Assembly (NCBI GenBank): GCA_019914945.1
Contig: CM034104.1
Span: 4,714,501-4,778,500 of the forward strand
DNA: 64,000 nt
From: Typha latifolia
Taxonomy: Eukaryota; Streptophyta; Magnoliopsida; Poales; Typhaceae
Direction of reading: 5' to 3'
Shown piece by piece: positions 24,176-36,980 of this stretch (position 1 is the stretch's first letter; every line of letters starts with the position of its first letter). The position numbers and the translations under genes are program-made. The notes beneath the pieces are model-generated. The model was not told the origin of the DNA, made no database searches, and was given only the letters and a program-made list of their open reading frames with translations.

Positions 24176-24449
24176 ATGGGGGACGGCACAGCCACTTGCG
24201 TAGATATCATTCTGGCCATCATCCTCCCACCTCTTGGGGTCTTCCTCAAGTTTGGCTGCAAGGTATATATTAATCTCGTGCATCCGCTCTTCTCTCTCAA
24301 TTGATATATAACCTAAAAAAAAACTAACTAATCTCCCTTTCGTTCTGGTAAATATATATATATAGGTGGAGTTCTGGATTTGCCTGCTACTCACTATACT
24401 TGGCTACTTACCTGGAATCATCTATGCCGTTTGGGTCATCACCAAGTAA
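24176..24449 (+). CDS. RCI2: RCI2/LTI6 (PMP3 family) low-temperature-inducible hydrophobic peptide
   Basis: Two exons, 24176-24262 and 24366-24449, join in phase 0 to 56 residues. The intron is GT-AG and ends in a (TA)n tract. The product has the family layout: a short acidic N-terminus, first membrane helix (IILAIILPPLGVFLKFGC), a loop, and second helix (EFWICLLLTILGYLPGIIYA) ending VWVITK. PMP3/RCI2 peptides sit in the plasma membrane and help keep membrane potential and Na+/K+ balance under cold and salt stress. A third exon is entirely untranslated: a donor (AAAAG|GTACGTAAG) at 24477 and acceptor (TTTGGCAG) at 24584 place an intron 28 bp after the stop codon, close enough that it need not trigger nonsense-mediated decay. 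Polyadenylation is probably near 24.85-24.9 kb. Confidence 0.96.
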
Positions 24450-24899
24450 AAATCCCACCGTCTACTCAAGGAAAAGGTACGTAAGAATTACTTACATCTA
24501 GTTACCTGTTTGTGTAATTGGGTTGGTTAAACTGTTAATGGAGTTGGATTTAGAAATATATATGATTATTGTTTGGTTTGGCAGGAGCTAGTGGTGGTGG
24601 ATGGTAGTGATTTCTACCTTCTAGACTCGACTTAATTGGCAGCTGCTGGTGGATTCTTCTTCTTTGGTGGTGATTGATGTGATATTTTTTTATATATTTG
24701 CCTGTCACTTCTTTTGTAAGTTTGTCTGCATATATATGTGGGAGAGTTATTAATTATTTTGTGTGTGATTATGTCATTTGTATAAGGAGGGTATATATCT
24801 CCGCCGTTTGATGTATGTTGCTTAGTTGAAGATGTGATCAGCTTATTAATAAACTCGAGGCATTATACTTCCTTCTTTATGATGCGTAGTGGAAGATTT

Positions 24900-27800
24900 T
24901 CGTCCTTCTTTATTATATATCGTTAATATTCTACCATATATATTTATCATCTGGCCCTAATTTTAGTTAAATTTAACCTGGTGGCGAATGGAAGAAAAAA
25001 ACTATTTCTATTGTTTCTAAAATATATATTTGGAATACATGTCAACAAAATTATTACTGAAGGGGAATGCTACCATTGCAGTGTTATATGAAAAATTATT
25101 TTAAGCAGGAGTACTGTAGTCATTACACATATATAATTAATTTGACTAACTTATGATTAAGCAAACTTACGGTAGGATATTTTTGAGGCAATAAAATAAA
25201 GAGATGGCACTAATAATAAATATATACTGTTTTTTTATTATAATAAATTTCTATATCTAAAAGAGATAAAAGATCATTCTAGTTAGGGTGGTTACAATAA
25301 GTTGGTTTGGCTTCATGTATTTGAAAAAAAAAATTATATTTACACATGTAAAATATAATATAAAAAATCAATTATTTAGATTATATATCTCATGAAATAT
25401 ATTTTTTTAAAGGCTAAGAAAAAAGAAAGATATAAATACTTTTATGGGATAATTACACTAAGAACTATTACTTATTTTCACATACATTTCTCATCTTCTT
25501 TTAGTAGGGGACATCAAATGATCATTTTATGTTCAATTAAAATTATCCATAGAGGCATAAAATTAATTATGTAACACTTACGTATCATTTTTATCCTTTA
25601 AAACAAAAATCTATCTGAAGGTATAACTAATGGAAGGGATTTTAGAAGTTTTTCATAGTTAAGGGGTCAATGTCATGCAAAAAGAAAAGGTGAGGGCCTA
25701 CGTGGAAATGAGCAATGTCTAGATATAATGTTGTCTTTATTATTTGATACTATAGATGTTATATCTTAAAACACATTCGGGCTCAACGAGGAATCGACCC
25801 GTCACCTACTGAAAATTGACAACTGAGGTTTGGGCCCACTTGGGCATAATATAATCCTACGTAGTGAAATTAAATCTTGTCCGCTATCTTAATAGAGTTG
25901 GTCGGTACTATCCTCGTGACCAACAAAGTTATAGGTTCCGTGGGTTCAACTCTAATTCCAAATAATATTGTGAAAATATTATTTGATAGTTTGGTGGCTT
26001 AACTCAACGGCTCAATTTGGTTGTTGGCTTGGCAATAGAGTTGGCTTAGAGGAGCAGCTCAGCAGCGTGACGATTTGGAGCAGGTTTCGACGACGTTTGG
26101 TTCGGAGCAATTGTTTGATGAAGCACATTGCTTGAAGTCTAGACTAGACAACTTTATTATATTTACTAAAAATATAGTTAAGTCTAAGTGTCTCTGCATT
26201 TAGGAAAGATTGATTCTTTATTCAGTGCATATCTAACATTCGGACTCATGAATGATAAAAAAAAATTAAGTATCATTCTACTTCCAATTGGATCTCTTAT
26301 AGGGGATGGGCTCAAATTGAAGGCTAAATTTTTTTTTGTAGATTTATATTGAATTTAAGAGTTGAGTTACATGAGTTACAGCGCTACAGGACTCTTACAA
26401 TTTAATTATATTTAATTTTTTAATTTAGTATATAAAATTGAGTGTATATATTTTTTTAGAGTTAATATATATCTCTCTAGAGTATAAATTTAGAAAATAT
26501 TGGAAGAGTCGGTTAATTTTACATCAATCTTCTTATTTATTTTTTTGTGTCACATTAATTTACTTCTTTAATTATCAAATAACTCTCTATTTGACGGTGA
26601 TAATGAAAAACATCAAATGAATATCTTACCCTCAGCTTCTTTATCGTTCTTTCCTCTTAACTAAAAGTAAAATAATTCCTAAGGTGCTTAAAGTTAATCA
26701 TGTGACAGTTAATATGATAAATTTTAATAGGAAAATTAAATAAGTATTTATAGAAGAAATATTTTCGACTGTTTAACACAGTTATATGGTCAATGTGTCA
26801 CAAATCAAACCTCCCCAACCATTATTTAATTTTATATAAATATTTTTATTTTTAATTTTTTTGACCCTTTGACTTTCTCAACTATTATATATATATATAT
26901 AATAGAAAATATTAATTGATTATCTTACCCTTAATTTATTTTCTTTTTTTTTAATTAAAGAGTAGAATAGTTCCTAAGAGGCTTAAAATTGATCACAGAA
27001 AAATACAAGAGAAATATTTCAATTGTTTTACATAGTTACATGGTCAACGTATCATAAAAAAATAAATGGTCGGAGTCTATACGAAGATAGTTCAAGAGTA
27101 ATTCTTCTAAATATTTATGAGGTATTTATAATATGCAATAGAGTGTTACATAAGGGATGCACATTGCAAGTTATACTCTTACTTTTATTTGTTTTACCTT
27201 CTCACCTTCTAAATGCAGCAAAGAGGAAGAACCAAAGATCCTGATATCTTTCCTTTGAGCTCCAAAATGGAAGGAAGAGGAGGACACCTTGAGCAATATA
27301 TGGTTCAGAGATCAACAGCCATGCATACATAATGTTCCACACTAATTTATGATAATGCCAAGTGAGCTGAGAAGAAGATGATGAGTGATGCAACGACTCC
27401 ACTGTCCTTTCCTGACCCCTCTCATGTCCTCTGGTGACGGGCCACTTACCCCACAACACATGCCCTTCTCTCTATCCATGAATTAAAGCACACTAACTTG
27501 CCTTTTACTGGGGTCAATTCCAACTTGTTTGTCTAATCTACTAAAGGAAAGTCGTATTGGTCGGGTGCTTTGGTCCTATAACTACTAAAGGTGATGATTG
27601 ACCAGGCCGAGCCGAGGATTTTTTATTTTTATTTTTTCCGATTGGACTTAACTATTTGTTTATAATTTGACTCACCAATCATTTGGATCGAGCTAAAATA
27701 CTATGTCCCGTTATCGCCCACTAGCCTATTCAATATCGAGTTTCGTTTGGGCGTAATTGCTTAGCATAATAGGTCAAAATTAAAAAATATTATATCTTAT

Positions 27801-29900
27801 CAAGCCAAACAAAATGAATGATCATCTTTAACCACCACCGTGAATAAGATATCTTAGGTTGAGGGTACAAAATAGACAAGTGGATGCATTGTGATTTTGG
27901 TTTGTTGTAGAAGGATTGACTTAATTATCTATCTATCTATATAAGATTTTATAAGATTTTTGTTACATAATGAACGTTATTTTAACATAGACAACCTCTT
28001 TAACCAAAGAGATGACAAAATCACGAACCCCCTTAAAACATATTGATATATTTCACAAAGCAATAGAAACATGCTTAAGTGTTTAAGTACCATCTTGAAT
28101 GTGTTTCATACAATTAACTATTCTCGTAAAATAAAAGTTCTCTTTTTGGTACGCAACCCGATTCTAGATCAAACTTTTGCAAATGTGTTATTGGTAGGGT
28201 GTAGATGTCGATGATGACAACTCGATTCAGCACATCCTATGTGATTGATCAATCTCTCATGTAGAAACAACAATTAAACATGTATAAATGGCTCTCCTCA
28301 TACTTGATGTAAAGTATGCCTTGTGGAATAACCAATAACTCTAAGTTAGAACTTGATCTCATTTACATTCTCCTTGGATCGATGAAAGTTCTTAGCCTAT
28401 GTTTTAGCGTCGCCAATGTGCTGCAAGTTATAGTTAGTGTTTGATTTGCACTTAGAAATCATAGTTAAATAGTTCCCCACAATTTATATAGAAAGTTAAA
28501 AACTTCAAGTGAGGGATCAAAAAATGGGTTGGATGAATAGCATGTTGTTTGACATGCTATTCAGTTTTGTGAAAGTTGTTTGACACCTTTAAGTGTTACC
28601 TAGATGCTACTAAGTTTCTTTTATAAAACATGCATTCCCTATTCACCTAACACTATCCATCTAGCACAATAACAAATGCTAAATTTTTTAATTTTACTTC
28701 TTTTTCACTTGAATATTCAAGCTCTTTGAATGTAACACTTTTTCATTAGTAATGTATCTTGATCATACATAGTTTTTAGATTATATATCATAAATATTGA
28801 GTGCTTTGGGACCACAAATTTTTTGTTACAATATTCTGCACAAAGTATCCTAATTCGACTAAGGGAAGAATATAAACTTTAGATGCTTATATAAAGACAT
28901 AGAATGATACTCTTCTAGACATCGAATAAAGGCATTCTATGGTGCAAAGAGTCTTCGAAGAGGTACAGAGAGTGACGAGGTTGGTAATATAGGATAAGCA
29001 AGGATATGTTGATGGGCTATTATTATCCTATCAAAAGCTCGTAGAGAATCGATACATGATAGCAATAAAATGTGCTAAGGAATTCTCTTGTAGTCTGCCT
29101 TTTAGGAATTTTTTTGTACTAGCTATATATATGTGTAAGGATTATTCTATCTGAGATGAGTTAGAATCATTTTGTTATGTGTTTTGTATATTGCATTTGT
29201 TGATATGCCATAATTTTTTGCTACTAAGAGAGTTTTCCACTACTAAGAGGACTTTTTGTATGTATCTTAGGTTAGAGTTGCTGTGATTATGTTATTCTCT
29301 TTCGATATTTGGCGAGATTGGATCACATACAAAGTAAAAGAATGCTTTTAAAGATTAATATTAGGTTGTAAATAACAACTAATATCAAAACTAAGGGTGA
29401 GGTGAATCTTAACGATTTAGGAGAATTAACAACTGTGAGACTTATAAATTGATTAGTCTTGCTATTCAAGCTCAAGTCTATAGAATGGACTTATTCATAT
29501 GATACAGTGTAACTTTATCTTTGGCGCAAAGAAATAATTTACTAAGCGTGTGTTTGGCTTGAAGCTAAGACTAATCCTTGAACTTGGTTAGGACCACTAA
29601 TAATGTTTAGTATCTAAATATTATTTTATCCCTAACTAAATTTAAAACCAAAGAGAGATAGAGTACAAAAAAAAAAGTCTCCGTTTGAATTTACTATTGG
29701 AATGACTTGCATTTATCTTTTATATATTTAATTATGACACATCCTTAGTTTTCTTTAAGAAAAATAAATATTTTTAACTTTTTTCGATCACACCTAAAGA
29801 AAAAAAAATGACACCTATTTTAAATTATCTCTCATATATTCTCAAATTTCCTCCAAAATGAACACATTTCTCTCCAAAAAAAAAAGAAAAAAATCAAAAT
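24900..29900. other. Intergenic spacer
   Basis: AT-rich spacer between RCI2 and the LINE. Apart from the interspersed repeat at 25885-26290 I see nothing I can support. Short open segments near 27202-27459 and 27023-27244 lack family resemblance, splice structure or coding bias. Confidence 0.5.
25885..26290 (+). repeat. Interspersed repeat copy 2, with pol III-like boxes (SINE-like)
   Basis: Homologous in order to 3690-4000. Its left part holds AGAGTTGGTCGGTA (box A-like, about 25894-25907) and GTGGGTTCAACTCT (box B-like, about 25940-25953), spaced about 45 bp apart as in tRNA-derived promoters. The right part ends in an ATGATAAAAAAAAATTAAG tract. SINE identity is tentative, because the boxes are degenerate and no target duplication was found. 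Confidence 0.4.
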
Positions 29901-29904
29901 TTAT

Positions 29905-30255
29905 AAGCTTGCAATGACTTATAAGGTGGTTGCAGGCTTAAAAGCTTCTCAGCCCTCAAGCGGGGCTTGTAAGTCGCCTACAATAGCTTAATATCTTTTT
30001 TTTTAAATTATATTTTTATTATTGAGAATATATTAAAAAGAATGTAAACTTACATGAGTGCTTATAAACTTGCAACACTGAAAAAATCCCACACTTTTGC
30101 TTGCTTGCTTGTAACAAAAAATATAATGTAACCTTAATGATTGTAAGCTTACAAGTCTTATGCCAGCAAGCTCTTAAAAACTTGAAATATTTTTTTGCAA
30201 AACAATATATCTATTTAATGGCTGCAGGCTTACAAGCCTTAAGCTTGCAACTATT
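29905..30255. repeat. Cluster of GCTTACAAGC-like motifs, possible miniature DNA element
   Basis: Within 350 bp the motifs GCTTGCAA, GCTTGTAAG, GCTTACAAG and TTGCAGGCTTA recur at least ten times in both orientations, concentrated at the two ends. One half-copy pair, GGTTGCAGGCTTAAAAGC and GGCTGCAGGCTTACAAGC, lies near opposite ends. This resembles the subterminal repeats of a non-autonomous DNA transposon. Ends and target duplication could not be fixed. Confidence 0.35.
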
Positions 30256-30501
30256 TAGATTTCTTTCAAAAGAGAAACATCATTCAAAAACAAAATTTTA
30301 AATACTTATATTTTGATAATAATATGCTTCAAAGTCAAAGAGTCAAATAGCATTTTACTCCATTAATATAATATATCATCAATCTCTCTCTAAAATTAAT
30401 ATTCTTTTTACCTTTTCATATCACATCATCTGTAATAATGATACTCCGTATCTTTTTCAAAGACAAACACTTAATTCTTTTTAGACTAGTTTAAGCTACA
30501 T

Positions 30502-30516
30502 AAAATGAGGCTAATA
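30502..30516 (+). repeat. LINE target-site duplication, left copy
   Basis: AAAATGAGGCTAATA, identical to 36055-36069. The preceding T makes the bottom-strand nick site TTTT/A, the sequence preferred by L1-type endonucleases. Confidence 0.88.
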
Positions 30517-30649
30517 TAGAGGAGAGCGGCCTTACCAGCGAGAATGTTAGGGGGAAGGCTAGAGAGTTCTCCGGAGCAAGAGCCGAGAATGTTGTCCTTC
30601 TCTTCCTCTACTCTATAAACATCCAAGAGCTTCCTTCGCTCCACCGATC

Positions 30650-32215
30650 ATGACTTCTTCGGATGAGGAGCTGCTTCGAAAGTTCTCAGAGCTTCTCTCT
30701 GAGGGAAAAATGGAGGTGGCGATCCCAATGGTGGAAGAATGCATAGTTCTCAAACGTAAAGCAAGTCTTTGCCTCACCAACAATGTCAACACTGACAGAA
30801 ACTTTGACTCTACTGGCCTCAAAACTGCCCTCACTAGAGCTTGGAACTTGGAAGGTGATCTTGACTTCGTCGAAGCTAGAAAAGGAGTCTACCTTCTGGC
30901 ATTTGAGCTAGCAATATACAGATGGAAGGTTTGGATCGGCTCCCCTTGGTCCTTCAATAGAGATCTCTTCTCTATTGCTCCTTTCCAGCCCAACCTCCCA
31001 GCCGAGCTTTGGACCTTCTCCCACTACGAGTTCTGGGTGCAGTTCCACGGGCTTCCTCTAGAATACATGTCGATGAGAACTGCAACAACCCTTGCGGAGA
31101 GACTCAGGACTCTAGTCACCTCAGACATAGTGGATAGTTGCAAATGGACCTGCTTCATCAGATTGAGAATTTTTGTTGATATTACAAGACCCCTGATCCC
31201 CTCAATCTCCATCACCCTTCTAAACGGCTCCACCATAGAAGTCATAGTGAGATATGAAAGGATTCTTCACCATTGTTTCTTCTGCAGACAAATCGGCCAC
31301 GAGCTTACAGAGTGCATGCAGAAGGGAGCCATCAAGGAGAAAGCAAAAGCGGAGTTCCTGCCCCACATGATGTCCCAACTGCTCAACCTCCTCAAACCAA
31401 AGTTTGTCAATTTTAATGCGGTGGCAACTCAGTTTGAGTCCCCCTACAAAGGGGGAGAAGGGAACAAGCCTCCTCTTAGGCATTTTTTAGAAGGATCCAA
31501 CTCCAACTTGTCGGATGTGGGGTTGTACAGGCGGAGGACATAATCGCCTAAGCTTGGAAGGAGAGACGATGGAGCTAATGGTACGAGTCCTGCCAGGTCC
31601 GAAGACGTGTCATCTCCTCTAATACCGAGGAGGGAGGGTGTCAGTCCTACAACTCCTCCTCATACACCTATCGAGGGCCTAGTGGAGGTATCCCTGCTTG
31701 AAGGCAATGCCAGCCTCAACAAGGCTACATCACCTCTCAAGCTGGCTGTTTGCATTAATGATGAGAGCGACTTGTTCTCCATACTAGCGCATTTTGACAG
31801 CAGCTGGGGAATGAAGGCGACAGGTGCGCACAAAATAATTGTTGATGAAAGACAGATAAAGGCAAAGTGGCGCACATGGATTTGATGATCGTTTTTGTCC
31901 CCACAGCCCATCGCAATGCGGACGCGCCACCTCTTCAACCCCATGCAAGTGTCCATGCAAAGGATGTAGCCTCAACTCCCTCCTCTTACTCCCATGGCGA
32001 CCCCTCTAGTCTCACCTAACAAAAGGAAAGCTCACAAACCTCTATTACCTGCTGCAAAGAGAGATATCTCCCTGTCCATTCCTCAAGAGCTCCATGAGAT
32101 CACTAAAGCCATGCCTTTGGACACCTTGCCGGCTTGCACCCAAAAGAATGTCCAAAACAAAGCACCTAACTCAAAATCCGCAATGAGCAGCTACTCGTCG
32201 TGGAACCGCCAATGA
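30650..32215 (+). pseudogene. LINE ORF1: DUF4283 and CCHC zinc-knuckle RNA-binding protein, with stops
   Basis: One frame runs 522 codons from 30650 to 32215, interrupted by in-frame stops at 31541, 31883, 31886 and 31967. The first uninterrupted part (297 residues) contains the DUF4283 domain (FELAIYRWKVWIGSPWSF, FWVQFHGLPLEYMS) and a CCHC knuckle (CFFCRQIGHELTEC, about residues 205-218). The rest is a low-complexity basic/Pro-rich tail. In active elements this protein packages the element RNA. The final codon plus stop overlaps the ORF2 start (CAATGAG). Confidence 0.9.
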
Positions 32216-35200
32216 GAGCATTGGCATGGAACTGTCGGTTTGGCGGAGGGGCCTCGACAGTTCGCAACATCACAAATCTCCTTTGCAGCACCCGATCACC
32301 CTTGGCCTTCCTTTTCGAAACAAAATGTGGAAAGGTAAAGGCTGAACGAACCATTATCTCTCTCCCTCTCAAAAATAGTTTTATTGTTGAATTTGTTGGC
32401 TGCGCCGGAGGTCTGTGGTTACTTTGGGACGATTCACTCCAGGTGAAAGTAATTGAGGCCAGTAGCAGCTACATTATTGCGACTATACAGGAACTCAATA
32501 TCGTAGATGAATGGACATTCTATGGCGTCTATGGAGATCCCTACCAAAGTGATGACGAAGTTCTGTGGGCGACTGGTATGCCTCGGGTCAACGGCCTCTC
32601 TGCTGCATAGGAGACTTCAATTGCATCTCCGATCAAGGCGAGAAGTCCAAAGGCTTTTGTCCTGTGCTGGCTAGACTCAGGAAGTTCAAAAGGAAAATAA
32701 ATGAAGCCGTATTACTAGACCTGGGATTTTGGGGCCTAGCTTACACCTAGTCCAATCATAGAGCAAAGAATAGCTTGATTCGCGAATGCCTGGACAGAGG
32801 TCTGGCCTTATCGGACTGGTGCAACATGTTCTCCACGAGGGTTTATCATCTCCCGGCAGTGTCGTCGGACCACAACCCTCTTCTACTTGACACCACCCCC
32901 TCAAGGGTTACGAAGCAACGCAGATTCTAGGTTGAGAACTGGTGGCTTAGAGTTCAATCCTACACCAAGCATTGCAAAGAGGAGTGGCCAAAGCTCTATG
33001 ACCCTCAGTAGCCTCTTGCCTGATGTCTGAGAACCTTTACCCGCTCCATTCGGTCCTGGGCAAGGAGTCATGCCGACAGCATCAACAGGGATATTAAAAA
33101 CATTGAAGAAGCACTCCTCAACTTACAACCTGCAGACAACCAAGCTTATTCCTGGATTACTGAAAAATCCCTTCGGTGCCGCCTTGAGGACCTTTACCTC
33201 AAATAGGAGATTACTAGCACCAACGCTCTAGAGTGGATCGGCTTAAAGGAGGAGACCGCAACACCAAGTATTTCCAAATTCTTGCCTCTTCAAAGAAAAG
33301 GAGGAACCTTATCTCCACTTTTGTCTTAGACCTCGGAACCAAAACCTACTGTCCTGAAACCATCTGCAATGCCTTCCTTAAGTACTTCACGAAGTTGTTC
33401 ACGTCCAGTAACCCGACTTCTTTATTCGATTCTTGCCTGGATAAGCTCCACTCTCTTCCCAAGCTGCCAAAGTCTACCACTATCGAGTTTGACAACGCAT
33501 CTTCTAATGAAGAGATTGAGAGTGTCCTCAAAAGCCTATCTCCAGATTAGGCACCTAGGACTGACGGGTTTAATCCCCGATTCTTCCAATCCTTCTGGCC
33601 TACCTTCAAGCCAAGTATCTACTCCACTGTTAAGTATTTCTTTGCAACTAGAAGAATAGAAAAAGAGCTGAACTAGTCCTGCATTGTCCTCATACCCAAG
33701 AAGGAGGTCTCTGAGCAAGTGGGGGACTTTAGGCCCATAAGCTTATGCAACACCATTTACAAGATCATTTCCAAACTCCTTGCACAAACAATGAAACTCT
33801 TACTCTGCAATCTAATCTCTGACACTCGAAACGTGTTCGTTTCGAGCAGATAGATAGTTGACAATCTCATAATCTCTCAAGAAGTGATGCACTTCCTCAA
33901 GCATTCAAAGAGCAAGACTGAAAGTTTTGTGATCAAGGCTGATCTATCCAAAGCGTTTGATCGCATGGAATGACCTTTTATTCGAGACTGCCTCAAGCTC
34001 TACGAGTTTCCATATAAGTTTGCTAATCGAATACTTACCTGTCTCTCATTGGCATCTCTATCCTTGAGCTTTACAGCAGCATCTCTGGTCAGGCTTTAAA
34101 CCTGGACAAATTAACTATTAACTTCAGCTCTCACACCAACAACCAACTAAGAGACCAGATAATATCGCTGCTTCACATTAGAACCACCCAGCCAGGGGAG
34201 AAATACCTTGGAAGCCCATTTCTTTTGTCTAGAAGAAAATCTAAAAATTACAATCATGTGGTGGAGAAGATGCAAGCCAAAAACCTTTCCCATGCCAGTC
34301 GGCTAGTCCTCATCAAATCTGTTCTAATCTCAATCCAGATCTACTTTATGGCTGCAGCTCTCCTTCCGCAGTCAACTCTTAACAAGATAAAGAGTATCAT
34401 GAGAGACTTCTGGTGGGGCTATAAGGAGGGGGGCAGGCACATCCACTGGTGCAACTGGAGTCTACTATGTCGACCAACCTCTGATGGCGGACTAGGCATT
34501 TGAAGCCCCGACTGGGTAAACGAGAGCCTCGTTGCCAAACTCGCATGGAGACTGGTTTCCTCACCAAACAGCTGCTGGGCTCGGCTTCTAAAATGCAAGT
34601 ATTACCCAAAAATCTCTTTTTGGAATGCCAAGTCTAAAGGACTATCATCATGGACGTGGAGCTCTATTTTGAAGCTTAAAGAAAGACTTCAAGCCAATGT
34701 GGTTTGGGAGGTGGGCGATAGTAGCTCTATTGACATTGCTCAGGATCCTTGGCTCCCTATCCATGACATAGGCCTTAGTTTCTTGCCCTCTGAGATTAAA
34801 TGAGTTAAAGACCTGATGAAGGAGGATGGCTGGGATTATGATCTAATCAACACTAGCTTCAGCAAGGAAGTAGCCTAGTGCATTCTTAACCTACAGGTAG
34901 ATCCGGTTACTAGGATCCATCCAGACCGCTTATTATGGAAGCTTGCACTAAGAGGTACTTCTCGGCCAAGTCGACTTATGAATCACTCTCAAAGGGTGAC
35001 TAGCACAATGCTTGCTCCTAATTCGACTACAAAGCCCTGTGGAAGTTTGTCGGAAGAGTTGCCCCAAGCATACCAAGGATAAGAACTTTCCTTTGGCGTT
35101 GTCTAGTTTTCGCATTGCCGGTGAAGGCGTCCCTAAACAGTCAACTTCCTGCGACAGACTCCTGCTGCCCCTATTGCAAGATTGAGGATGAAACTGTGGA

Positions 35201-36026
35201 GCATCTCCTCTTCAACTGTGAGTTCACCTGGGTTGCCTAGTTCTACAGCAGGTTTGGACTGAAGCTAGACAAGGGAGTCTCTCGCCTCGACGTGTGGATT
35301 GCTGAACAGAAGGAGACTTTGACTCCAGAGCTTCTCAACTTTGCATTGGAACTCCTGTGGTCTCTTTGGAAGGCGAGGAACAACAAGAACGACTTGGTGT
35401 TCAGAGCAATTGTCTCCTCGCATTACGAGACTGCTGTTAAAGCGGATCAGTCGTGGGCTGTGAATCATCCTCAATATATAAATCAAGGGAATCGAGCAGA
35501 GGAAACCGCTGAGACGTTGCATAGGCCCGCTGCTAGCATGGATCGGAGCGTTGTACCCATGCCAGGGAACTACGTAGTATGGGTTGACGCAGCTTGGCAT
35601 GGAGTTTTGGCTAGCGGTGTTAGCTTATTGGTTGCCCATCACCCTAATGAGTACATCCTGGGTAAAGCGCTATTCTTAGAGCAGTGCTCCAACGCCCTTC
35701 ATGGTGAGGTGTTAGTAATCTCGGCCGGCATAGACATTGCTTCCACGTGCTGCCCGGATAAAACCTATTGGATTTTCAGTGACTCAGCCAAAATTGTTAA
35801 GGCCATCAACAATGATCAAGAAGATATCCATTGGTTTATCACACCAATCATAAGGAAATGCACGATGTGGATCTCCTTGCATCCTTCTCATAGGGTTTGC
35901 TATACGAGTAGGGTCAACAACATGAAGGCCCACTCGCTAGCCAACCAAGCAATTCAGAATTGTATGACAAAAGAGTGGATAGTTCTGCATTTTGGCTGCC
36001 TTCGTTGTAACACCAAAGTTATTTGA
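32212..36026 (+). pseudogene. LINE ORF2: endonuclease, reverse transcriptase, RNase H; broken with RT core deleted
   Basis: Starts at 32212 with an AP-endonuclease domain (ALAWNCR, then GDFNCI after a frameshift near 32560-32600, and SSDHNPLLLD near 32870). RT follows in pieces (DRLKGGDRNTKYF near 33235, DFRPISLCNTIYKIISKLLA near 33730, ADLSKAFDRMEW near 33940-33978). Near 34045-34065 the text jumps straight to the post-catalytic SGQALNLDK block, so the LRQGDP and FADD motifs are missing. A zinc-finger linker (CPYCKIEDETVEHLLFNCEF, about 35164-35225) precedes the C-terminal RNase H domain (open 35292-36026; VWVDAAWHG, FSDSAKIVKAIN). At least ten stops and several frame changes make it a pseudogene. 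Confidence 0.92.
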
Positions 36027-36054
36027 ATGAAATTTGGAATTTGAACTCGAAAAA

Positions 36055-36069
36055 AAAATGAGGCTAATA
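36055..36069 (+). repeat. LINE target-site duplication, right copy
   Basis: Identical to 30502-30516. The leading A residues merge with the poly(A) tail, so the exact join is ambiguous by up to four bases. Confidence 0.88.
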
Positions 36070-36980
36070 AAATGAATCTAACTAGCCACGTTCAACTACT
36101 AGATTCAGACCAAAAGAAAATAATTCCATCCAAATCCAACCTCAAAACTATTGGATTTTATTAAATTTACTAAAATCAACAAAATCTAGTCAAATCAATT
36201 AAAATATCATCATTTAATAGCTCTAACAACGATTTGGGATTGCCAAATTGGGTGTAAATCAACTCCTAAACTAGACGATTCACTATATGCTTCTCAAGAA
36301 TTAAGATAAAGGTGCCAGAATTTCCATGTATACATTTCGAAATTAAGACAAAATAATTAGGGTTTTAAATCAATAATGATTATCTAATCACAGGTTTGGC
36401 AGCCTGTTATTGGCTACCAAGTACCAAAAACTAATCAAAGGGCTAAGTCCCTTGGTGGGCCTAATCAGGCCCAAAACATCCGTAGGATAACTGTCCGGAT
36501 ACTGTGCGCGTTATCCGAGGAAAAGATGGATAGATTTCTGTTTGAGAAAAGGCCATTGGAGTACAACCTCGGAGGATAAGATGGTTGGAATAGCGATATT
36601 TCTCAAGTTGCTTGCTTCAACTGAGTTTTTTTCCCTCTTCTTCCCCCCTTCGTTACTTCTTTCTAGTCAAGAACATCATTTTCAAAGAGCAAACAACATG
36701 GCAAATTCCAAGTATAAATCAGTACTTCATGGTTTCGAACAGTAGACTCAAATTATGTACTAAATCTCACCATGGAACTCAATAGTATCCATCCATGGGG
36801 ATTCAAATGAAGTTTCTCATGAGATTGACACCTCTCTCTCTCTCTCTCTCTATCTCACTTTTTCCTCTAGATCTCCTTGTCTGGCCTGTGGGATGCATCG
36901 AGATGAACATAGAACTACTACACAATTACAAAACCACACATATGAACATGTTAACGTCGCAAAACACAACGCATCGATGA

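Larger units (their letters stand above)
30517..36054 (+). mobile_element. L1-type LINE (non-LTR retrotransposon), 5.5 kb, decayed
   Basis: The element is bounded by a perfect 15-bp target duplication and ends in a short poly(A) run (about 36050-36058). It holds a 5' UTR, ORF1 (DUF4283 plus CCHC knuckle) and ORF2 (endonuclease, reverse transcriptase, zf-RVT, RNase H) in the standard plant L1 order. Both ORFs carry many stops and frameshifts, and the catalytic core of the reverse transcriptase is deleted, so it cannot move itself. The left end coincides with the target duplication, so the insertion looks 5'-complete. Its GC content is well above the flanks. Confidence 0.93.

Noticed and set aside
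27202..27459. Minus-strand 85-codon open segment in the 27-kb spacer
   Set aside because: No domain, no homology that I recognise, and no conserved splice or promoter context.
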